Shown: positions 1-5,320 of the stretch, in pieces
Position numbering within the stretch: position 1 is the stretch's first letter
How the letters are laid out: each line of letters starts with the position of its first letter
Source of the DNA: an uncultured Mollicutes bacterium
GTDB taxonomy: Bacteria; Bacillota_I; Bacilli_A; RFN20; CAG-288
Assembly (NCBI GenBank): GCA_900549915.1
Contig: URQF01000032.1
Coordinates: 1-11,966, forward strand
Direction of reading: 5' to 3'
Length of the DNA: 11,966 bases
Made by a program: the position numbers and the translations under genes
The notes under the pieces: model-generated
Told to the model about the DNA's origin: nothing
Databases searched by the model: none
Seen by the model: only the letters and a program-made list of their open reading frames with translations

Positions 1-216
1 GAAAAGACCCATATAGATTCATCTATATGGGCCGCGGATTTTCGTCCGTTTTCACCTGTTCGACTGATAAACTCCCGCTTCGCGGAACTCAAGAAGTCCA
101 TCGACGAATACGTGGACTGGTACAACAAGGAAAGAATAGTCCAGCGGCTCGGCGGTGCTCCTGTTTCCAACAGGAGCATTGAACCTGTCCCCTTGTTGTG
201 CTATAGTCCTACTTAA
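1..216 (+). pseudogene. IS3-family transposase (OrfB), C-terminal fragment
   Basis: Frame 1 is open from the first base to a TAA at 214-216. It encodes the C-terminal end of an IS3-family DDE transposase: the segment reading ELKKSIDEYVDWYNKERIVQ, followed by RLGGAPV, matches the usual tail of this family (an aromatic 'Y-x-x-W-Y-N-x-x-R-I' block followed by 'L-G-G'). The expected end 'LSPVEYR' is absent, and the ~25 residues upstream (DSSIWAADFRPFSPVRL) do not look like the conserved region around the last catalytic Glu, so the copy may already be degenerate. The gene continues off the left edge, so it may simply be cut by the window. An IRR-like end follows at 218-241. It is more GC-rich than the genes to its right. 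Family assignment is by recognition of the motif, not by a search. Confidence 0.72.
8..31. repeat. Perfect 10-bp hairpin inside the IS3 fragment
   Basis: CCCATATAGA (8-17) and TCTATATGGG (22-31) are perfect inverted repeats around a TTCA loop. Read on the minus strand the stem is followed by a GTCTTTTC tail, so it could act as a terminator for transcription entering the IS from the right. It lies within an open frame, so it may instead be a structural part of the IS end. Confidence 0.5.
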
Positions 217-217
217 A

Positions 218-241
218 GTCCAATATTAGGGGTTCGGTACA
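218..241. mobile_element. Right terminal inverted repeat (IRR) of the IS3-type element
   Basis: The segment just after the transposase stop ends in AGGGGTTCGGTACA. On the other strand this reads TGTACCGAACCCCT, which resembles the 5'-TG...CCCC-type left ends known from IS150-group elements. It marks the probable outer boundary of the IS at about 241. The left end of the IS is outside the window, so the match between ends cannot be tested. Confidence 0.55.
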
Positions 242-243
242 AA

Positions 244-284
244 TCTTTGTAAATTACGATTTAGTAAATCGTAATTTACAAAGA
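244..284. repeat. Perfect 19-bp-arm palindrome abutting the IS end
   Basis: TCTTTGTAAATTACGATTT (244-262) and its exact reverse complement (266-284) flank a 3-base AGT centre. The arms are AT-rich with a single CG step, and no U-tract follows on either strand, so it is a poor intrinsic terminator. It starts two bases after the inferred IS end. It could be an operator left from a lost promoter, a MITE-like remnant, or a preferred IS target. Confidence 0.85.
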
Positions 285-377
285 ACTGCATTTATTCAAT
301 ACAAGATGCAAAATAAGGCGTTCTTTAAAGAAAGATGCCAAAAAATTTTACCTAATGATAAAAAAGTAAGTTTTTTG

Positions 378-557
378 CTATTGTTCGTATTCTTTGAATA
401 CATCCATAAAGGTGATGGCAGGATTCGTATAATAATCCGCTTTAACGCAAAGAGCAGAAAAGGCATAATCATCCTTTTTATTTCTTAAGCATTTATAGTT
501 TTCTTTCAAATATTCAATCTTCGTTTTAATCAACTCATAATAATTCTGTGCAGCCAT
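378..557 (-). pseudogene. AIPR-like abortive infection protein, N-terminal remnant (59 codons)
   Basis: This is a 59-codon minus-strand frame with ATG at 555-557 and TAG at 378-380, preceded by a good ribosome binding site (GAGGAAA, about 5 bases from the ATG). The product begins MAAQNYYELIKTKIEYLKEN and contains DDYAFSALCVKADYYTNPA near residues 29-47. I recognise this as the N-terminus typical of bacterial abortive-infection (AIPR) proteins, where 'S-D-D-Y-V-F-S-A-L-C-[IV]-K' precedes a much longer domain of several hundred residues. After 'NPAI' the similarity stops, and the frame ends 13 residues later, so the bulk of the gene is gone. The intact start, RBS and promoter region imply it was truncated at its 3' side, toward the palindrome and the IS. 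It is divergent from the ATPase at 683. A genuine 59-residue protein could still be made. The family call comes from memory of the motif. Confidence 0.6.
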
Positions 558-599
558 GTAAATTTCCTCACTTCCATTATTCGATCATTACTTTCCCTC

Positions 600-674
600 T
601 TGTTATCTTTCCAGATTTTAACTAGAATAGTTTCTAGTAGAATTTATTCTAGTTAATTTTATCAGTCAAAGGAG
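600..674 (+). promoter_or_regulatory. Divergent promoter/operator region with nested palindromes
   Basis: TTAACTAGAATA (618-629) and TATTCTAGTTAA (645-656) are perfect 12-bp inverted repeats. Inside them lie two further perfect palindromes: ACTAGAA-TAGT-TTCTAGT (621-638) and TAGAAT-TT-ATTCTA (638-651). A plus-strand promoter fits as TTGTTA (600-605), 17 bases, TAGAAT (623-628). A minus-strand promoter fits as TTGACT (664-669, reverse), 17 bases, TAAATT (641-646, reverse). Both -10 boxes fall within the palindromic block, the classical arrangement for a repressor controlling two divergent genes. The plus-strand RBS is AAAGGAG at 668-674. Promoters are predicted by eye. Confidence 0.6.
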
Positions 675-682
675 CCTTTAAG

Positions 683-2062
683 ATGATATTTCACGGAAGA
701 GAAGAAGAGCTGAAAACGCTCAAAGCTTTCTATGAAGCTCCAGGATTAAAAGGAGCCATCCTTTACGGAAGAAGAAGACAAGGAAAGTCCTGCTTATTAA
801 GAAAATCTAGGGAAGACTTCAAGGGAAGTGCAATCTATTACCAATGCCTAAAAGACGTTGATAGGAAAAATGCTTCTTCTTTGATTGAAGTCTGTAAATC
901 AAAGATAAAAGATTTCCATAGGGTAGGAGCGCCTTCCTTTTCGGATGTCTTAGCTGAAATCTTCTATCGTTCCAAGGAACAGCCAATCCTATTAATCTTA
1001 GATGAATATCCTTATCTCCAAGACCGAGAAAAGATCGATTCCTTTCTCCAGAGACTCAGGGATAATAACCAGGATAGTAAAAGGAAAATCATCCTTTCCG
1101 GATCCTATGTCGATATCAGGACAAGCTTAATAGATATTGCAAACCCTCTCCATGGACGCTTTGCACTAAAAAGGAAAATCAATTCCTTTGATTACAAAGA
1201 CAGCAGCCTTTTCTATCCAGATGCCACAGATGAAGAAAAAATCGGATACTACAGTGTCTTTGGAGGCACTCCTTATTACTTAGCAAGGATAGATCCAAAA
1301 ATTGGATTGGAAGAAAATATCAAAAAACTGTTTCTGAATCCTTTCTCCCCTTTGGAAAGGGAAATCAATTCCACCATTGAAACAGAATGTTCAAAGATTA
1401 CAAATGCAACCTTTCTCCTTTCTATTATCGCTTCTGGAAAACACTCCTATACGGATATCAACAGTGTCTTCCGCTCCCAGGTCAAGAATTCCGATATTAA
1501 CTATCTTCTCTCTCGTTTGATAGATAGGAACTATGTACAGAAAGAACACGCCTTAAACGACAAAGACAAGCGGAAAGCTTACTACAAGCTCAGTGATAAC
1601 CTTATCTCCTTCTATTACCACATCATCTATCCAAACATTGAACAGAAAACCTTCCTATCCCCAGATAGGTTCTTTGATGTCTACAGGAAAGAAAAGCTCT
1701 ATTCCACTTATATCCCAATGATATTTGAAAAGATCTGTAAAGAATATCTATTACGGAAAAACCGGCAAGGAAAACTCAATCCCTTCTTTACACGCATTGG
1801 ATCCTATACCTATAACAATCCAAAGGAAAAGACCAACGGACAATTCGATATCGTTACGGAAGACTTAAACGGACTAATCTTCTACGAGTGCAAATACACA
1901 AGTGAAAAAGTAGGAATGGATGTTATTTCAGAAGAGAAAGAACAGCTATCGAAGGCAGGACTAACCTATTACAGACTCGGTTTCTTTTCAAAATCCGGTT
2001 TCCAGATTCCGGGAAGTAAAGAGGACTACATCCTCTATAACCTGCACGATTTATTCTGCTAA
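683..2062 (+). CDS. AAA+-type ATPase with C-terminal DUF234/PD-(D/E)XK-like domain
   Basis: This is a 459-residue single-gene unit with an AAAGGAG ribosome binding site eight bases before the ATG. It opens with FHGREEELKTL, the typical start of the archaeal-type ATPase family (ATPase_2). A Walker A GRRRQGKS follows at residues 29-36 (K35, S36), a Walker B ILLILDEYPYL around D107-E108, and a sensor-like IILSGS near 136-141. FGGTPYYL at 193-200 and the region after it match the family's middle and wHTH-like part. The C-terminus has D389...E402-x-K404 (QFDIV...FYECKY), the pattern of the PD-(D/E)XK nuclease fold seen in DUF234. The fourth Walker A residue is Gln, where Val or Ile is usual. Family members are often solitary, present in many copies, and of unknown function; DNA interaction or defence roles have been suggested. 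The gene is divergent from the AIPR remnant and ends before a bidirectional terminator. Confidence 0.88.
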   Translation: MIFHGREEELKTLKAFYEAPGLKGAILYGRRRQGKSCLLRKSREDFKGSAIYYQCLKDVDRKNASSLIEVCKSKIKDFHRVGAPSFSDVLAEIFYRSKEQPILLILDEYPYLQDREKIDSFLQRLRDNNQDSKRKIILSGSYVDIRTSLIDIANPLHGRFALKRKINSFDYKDSSLFYPDATDEEKIGYYSVFGGTPYYLARIDPKIGLEENIKKLFLNPFSPLEREINSTIETECSKITNATFLLSIIASGKHSYTDINSVFRSQVKNSDINYLLSRLIDRNYVQKEHALNDKDKRKAYYKLSDNLISFYYHIIYPNIEQKTFLSPDRFFDVYRKEKLYSTYIPMIFEKICKEYLLRKNRQGKLNPFFTRIGSYTYNNPKEKTNGQFDIVTEDLNGLIFYECKYTSEKVGMDVISEEKEQLSKAGLTYYRLGFFSKSGFQIPGSKEDYILYNLHDLFC

Positions 2063-2189
2063 TAGATGTTCAAGGCCACACATAGTAAGCGAGTATTCCT
2101 ATCAATCCATACTCTTTAAGAATAGCATCCGTTTTAAAACAACCTTTTTTCTTGATTCAAGGGTGCTTGTGTATGATATTTTTTGTAAA

Positions 2190-2227
2190 ACAAAACAGCC
2201 AAGGAGATCGTACCTTGGCTGTTTTGT
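2190..2227. terminator. Bidirectional intrinsic terminator
   Basis: ACAAAACAGCCAAGG (2190-2204) and its exact reverse complement (2213-2227) form a 15-bp stem with an 8-base loop. The stem is A-rich on one side and T-rich on the other, so it gives a U-tract in both directions. It sits between the convergent ATPase gene and the lipoprotein gene (stop at 2241), so it can serve both. Bases 2063-2189 contain nothing else I can support. Confidence 0.9.
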
Positions 2228-2240
2228 ATTTCGTTTGTTA

Positions 2241-4070
2241 CTAGAGAATCGATTCCGTACCTTCTACCGGCTCTTCAACATAAGTCGGATAAAGGACAAG
2301 ATGCGGACCATCGTCTTCACTGACAACAGAGACTTCTACCTGTAAGGTAATAGTCTGTTCGTCTCCGTTATCATCGGTATAGGTAACACCGGTCTTCTGA
2401 TAGAGAGTGTCAGAAGCATCGACAAGCTCATCTTCTGAAGGATTCTCAACCTTCGTATATTCTTCTGCGACAAGCTTTGCCTCATAAGCAGTACGAAGAG
2501 AAGTGATATCGGCTAAGACAATATTCTTTTGTGTAACTGGGGTCGTCTTAATCTCAAAGAGGCTCCTATCGCTTTCTGAGCTTGGGATAAAGGATACATT
2601 CGCATAGTAAGAACCAAAAGCAGGAATGTTCTGTAAGACATCAAGCGATAAGATGTCGTCTTTCAAAACAGAAAAACTCTCTTCGTTATTTGTGAAATAG
2701 TCTCCGAAAGTCAGTGCATCACAGTTTTCGTTGATAGAGGAATACCTGATTGGATCATCAACCATACCGAAGTCAGAATAGAGAACACGATATCTTCTTG
2801 ACTGGTTCTCATTGATGATCTGGATAAATTCGTCTTCTGCTTCATCGCTGATGGCAATGGAGAGGTCTTTCCTCTCCATCGAATCATCGGCAAAGGAATC
2901 CAGATAAGCGAATTTTTCCTTGAAGACATAAGCTGGGAGAGAATCTTTCAACTGATAGATGGCAACCTTGTGTCCAGAGTTCGTGTTCCTTGTATAGGTT
3001 TTATCAAAGAAGAGAGAGGAAATCTGTGGAGCAATTAAAGCGCTAGAAAGGTTTCCTTTGATTGTCTTGCCATCTGGATAACGCTCATCCTTGATGACAA
3101 TACAAGCCTGGATGTCTCCGTTATCCGCTTTCGATAGTCCGGACTGAGAAAGCAGGGTTGTTCCATTTCCATCATAAGTAGTGATAGCGATGGAGTGTTC
3201 CTTATCTGCCTCCCTTGTGTAGACAGCAGAAGGAACAAAGTCACCGACGTCCCTATCATACTTGGAGAAGGTGGACTTCCTATTATAGTTTCCGTTATTG
3301 ATCCATTCCCTTCCTTTGGCAAAGAGAGAATCTTCCCTGCCTGCCATTGGCTTTACTTTGATAACATTGTCATGGCCAGTCAGAATGGTGCCTTCTGCAA
3401 GCTTTGTTTCATAGGAGTCATCAGAACTTCCTTTGATTTGGAAGGAGAAAGAATCTTCTCCGTCCTTAAGATTGATCTTGAAGTATTCAAGATTATCTTT
3501 GGACGTCTTCAATTCACTTGCAAGACGAGCAAAAGAAGCAGAGTTTTTTGAAAGAGAGAAGCCCTCTCCGTCTTTTGTAAAGTCCGTTTCCTTTGCAGAA
3601 AGGAATGCGTTGGCATAATCCGAGAACTTCTCAGTTCCCGTATATGGAATCTTCTCTACTTCATTATGGAAATTCAGATAGCAGAGAAGAAGGCTATCTC
3701 CTTCACCCTTTTCATAGAATTCCATCTGTTCTGAGACGATATCTCCGTTAAAAGCATAAGAAGGCTCAAAGTAGCTGAAGCTATCTTCTCCGCTGCTAAG
3801 ATACCCGCCCTCTGTCTCAACGCTCTCTAAAGTATTGGAATACGTGAGCTTGAAGTTCCTTGTATAACCTGCTTTAAGAGATTCAAGGAAAGAAGCAATC
3901 GGACTCTTTTCACTTGTAGAAGCACTTGGCTTTGTTTCACTAACAGTATCACTCGGCTTAACAGTATCACTACCCGATGGCGTGATGGTAGAAGAATCAT
4001 TTCCTTGCTTGTCACATCCAGCAAGAAGAAGGGCAATCATCATCAAAGACACAAACTTTTTCTGTTTCAT
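2241..4070 (-). CDS. Large secreted lipoprotein of unknown function
   Basis: I do not recognise this protein. The ATG at 4068-4070 (609 residues) is preferred over an upstream in-frame TTG at 4074-4076, because the GAGG ribosome binding site (4078-4081) is seven bases from the ATG but only one from the TTG. The N-terminus KQKKFVSLMMIALLLAGC is a type II signal peptide, with positive charges, a hydrophobic core, and the lipobox L-A-G-C ending at C19, so the mature protein should be anchored to the outer face of the membrane by a lipidated Cys. A Ser/Thr/Pro-rich spacer covers roughly residues 20-60 (SDTVKPSDTVSETKPSAS). The rest is acidic and rich in aromatic residues and Ser, with no transmembrane segment, catalytic motif or clear repeat. 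It could be a binding or surface protein. It is a single gene. The decayed permease upstream on the same strand raises the possibility that the two were once linked. Confidence 0.8.
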   Translation of the reverse strand: MKQKKFVSLMMIALLLAGCDKQGNDSSTITPSGSDTVKPSDTVSETKPSASTSEKSPIASFLESLKAGYTRNFKLTYSNTLESVETEGGYLSSGEDSFSYFEPSYAFNGDIVSEQMEFYEKGEGDSLLLCYLNFHNEVEKIPYTGTEKFSDYANAFLSAKETDFTKDGEGFSLSKNSASFARLASELKTSKDNLEYFKINLKDGEDSFSFQIKGSSDDSYETKLAEGTILTGHDNVIKVKPMAGREDSLFAKGREWINNGNYNRKSTFSKYDRDVGDFVPSAVYTREADKEHSIAITTYDGNGTTLLSQSGLSKADNGDIQACIVIKDERYPDGKTIKGNLSSALIAPQISSLFFDKTYTRNTNSGHKVAIYQLKDSLPAYVFKEKFAYLDSFADDSMERKDLSIAISDEAEDEFIQIINENQSRRYRVLYSDFGMVDDPIRYSSINENCDALTFGDYFTNNEESFSVLKDDILSLDVLQNIPAFGSYYANVSFIPSSESDRSLFEIKTTPVTQKNIVLADITSLRTAYEAKLVAEEYTKVENPSEDELVDASDTLYQKTGVTYTDDNGDEQTITLQVEVSVVSEDDGPHLVLYPTYVEEPVEGTESIL

Positions 4071-4090
4071 ATACAAACCTCACTAGCCCT

Positions 4091-4121
4091 ATTTTAGCAT
4101 AGTAAATTCGCATTAGTACAA
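4091..4121 (-). promoter_or_regulatory. Candidate promoter of the lipoprotein gene
   Basis: On the minus strand a TGC-TAAAAT extended -10 (TAAAAT at 4091-4096) has a weak -35 TTGTAC (4116-4121) at a long 19-base spacing. A small palindrome, ACAAT-AAC-ATTGT, lies at 4119-4131. The resulting leader would be very short, so the assignment is tentative. Confidence 0.3.
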
Positions 4122-4182
4122 TAACATTGTTTTGTGCATTGAGCCTATTTAAATCCAGGATTATTGCAATCAAAACTTTCGA

Positions 4183-4328
4183 CTATGGTTTCAACGATGG
4201 AATCGGAGCAACATAGACTCCGTCTTTTCTCTTATAAGCCGCATTTGTAAGACCACAGATAACACAAAGAGACTTCGCAGGAATACCACCCGCTTTACGA
4301 AGCGAGTCATTGATTTTAACTAGATTCT
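4183..4328 (-). pseudogene. DUF4143-type ATPase, C-terminal remnant
   Basis: The last ~47 codons of a DUF4143 ATPase are preserved. They read VKINDSLRKAGGIPAKS, then LCVICGLTNAAYKRKDGVYV, then APIPSLKP and a TAG at 4183-4185. The 'T-N-A-A-Y-[KR]-R-x-D-G-V-[YF]-V-x-P-I-x-x-L-K' ending is the hallmark tail of this family, and the intact paralogue at 8273-9553 in this window ends the same way (TGTEYGYRRDDGVFVIPI, then GCLKD). The ATPase and nuclease core are missing. The open frame extends upstream to about 4440, but that part is an off-frame reading of the decayed permease, so the true junction is near 4320-4330. Confidence 0.75.
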
Positions 4329-5055
4329 GTGTTCCATAGGTAATAGCAATAGTATTCCTGATTCTTCTCCATTTCCGGATCTGCCATGCCAAGCAAGGTG
4401 TCTGGAAGAAAGTGATAATAAGTGCCTCCGTTTGTGTCAAGCGTATAGCCTTTTTCTTGCCTTTACACTGGCCTCATCAAGCTCATTCCATTCTCGTCCT
4501 TTATAGACACCAACATCGGATAAAGGCATCAACCAGCTTCTTTTTTCCCGAACCAGGGAACTCACTTGTTCCAATACACCATTGACATCAAGACTCAGAA
4601 ACTTCTTCGAATAAATGTCATAAGAATAATCAGAAATCCTGACTTCGTTAGAATTATCTGGAAATCTGCCAACCACAGATTTTTTTCATCCATAGCCAGA
4701 GAAATCGAATACGGATGAAAAGAAGCACTTGATGGAATTAAGACAAGATCATAGAAATCCGTTCCAATATCTGGATTCCTTCCTGAAAAATCGTTATGCT
4801 TTGCGTAAACCCGCTTTCCGTCTTCCAAGAGAGGATTATCATCTCTTCTGCAATAAAATGCAGCTGCGTTCTCGAAATAAGTAGTTTCCTGTATCTTTTT
4901 CCAGTCTGGATTAACACCATCCTAAGAAAGTACATTACGAAAGAACAGAAAACACTTCCTAGAGTCGTAAAAAAACAGAAAAGGAATAAGACAATATAGT
5001 AAACAGGGTTCCGTTTGATTCCTCTTAGTACCAAAGGGGAATATATTCTAAAGTC
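4329..5055 (-). pseudogene. FtsX/MacB-like ABC transporter permease, frameshifted 5' part
   Basis: Reading the minus strand through three frame changes gives one coherent protein. Frame A (to ~4925) has LRGIKRNPVYYIVLF and a hydrophobic segment (FLFCFFTTLGSVFCSFVMYF). Frame B (~4922-4672) reads GVNPDWKKIQETTYFENAAA and on to SISLAMDEK. Frame C (~4675-4455) reads VVGRFPDNSNEVRISDYSYD and on to VYKGREWNELDEASVKARK. Frame D (~4457-4315) reads GYTLDTNGGTYYHFLPDTLL. The '[VL]-G-R-x-P-x-x-x-N-E-[VI]-x-[IV]-S-x-Y' block after an N-terminal membrane helix is typical of the extracellular core of FtsX/MacB permeases, hence the tentative name. The shifts at ~4672 and ~4457 sit on A-runs (GAAAAAAAT and GAAAAAGG), consistent with slippage. 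The C-terminal membrane helices are missing and replaced by the DUF4143 tail. No valid start is visible: a TAG at 5056-5058 closes the frame upstream. Confidence 0.5.
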
Positions 5056-5268
5056 CTATATAGTCCTTTCTTTCCTTTGGAAGAGCAAAGCGTATCCGAT
5101 AGGAACAGGACGGAAAATAGCGTATTTATTTCCGGCCCAAGGTACGAAAAAGAATGCCAATCAATAGCGTATATTGGCTTTTGCGGACGAGCTGCGGACG
5201 GAAGCGGACGGCCATGGCAAGCGTATTTTTGAATATAGTATTGATATCAGCTACCCTGCCATAAACAT
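5056..5268. repeat. Intergenic region with AGCGTAT and GCGGACG direct repeats
   Basis: No gene is supported here. AGCGTAT occurs four times (5089-5095, 5119-5125, 5166-5172, 5220-5226). GCGGACG occurs three times, 11 and 10 bases apart (5183-5189, 5194-5200, 5204-5210), which is one helical turn, so all copies would lie on the same DNA face. GCCAAT (5156-5161) and ATTGGC (5173-5178) form a small inverted repeat around the third AGCGTAT. The block is markedly richer in G+C than its surroundings. It could be a decayed mobile repeat or a binding-site cluster upstream of the SGNH lipoprotein gene. Confidence 0.5.
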
Positions 5269-5298
5269 TTGACAAACACCCACGTTTTTAAGTAGGAT
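5269..5298 (+). promoter_or_regulatory. Promoter of the SGNH lipoprotein gene
   Basis: A consensus -35 TTGACA (5269-5274) is followed after 18 bases by TAGGAT (5293-5298) as -10. The G-rich Shine-Dalgarno GGGGGT (5311-5316) lies four bases before the ATG at 5321. A short inverted repeat, AAGTA (5290-5294) with TACTT (5304-5308), brackets the -10 region and could be an operator. Assigned by eye. Confidence 0.6.
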
Positions 5299-5320
5299 AT
5301 AAATACTTACGGGGGTTATT

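Noticed and set aside
361..377. AAAAAA-GTAAG-TTTTTT as a terminator for the AIPR remnant
   Set aside because: The stem is only A-T pairs and too weak to act as an intrinsic terminator.
306..488. 60-codon plus-strand frame
   Set aside because: It is antisense to the better supported AIPR-like frame (378-557, minus), has no ribosome binding site and encodes a low-complexity product.
2163..2345. 60-codon plus-strand frame
   Set aside because: It runs through the bidirectional terminator hairpin and into the 3' end of the lipoprotein gene on the other strand.
3195..3618. Plus-strand frames opposite the lipoprotein gene
   Set aside because: Mirror frames of a well supported lipoprotein gene, without RBS or recognisable protein features.
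4437..4828. Separate small genes of 77-79 codons on the minus strand
   Set aside because: They begin at non-ATG codons without RBS and join into one permease-like protein when single-base shifts at A-runs are allowed.
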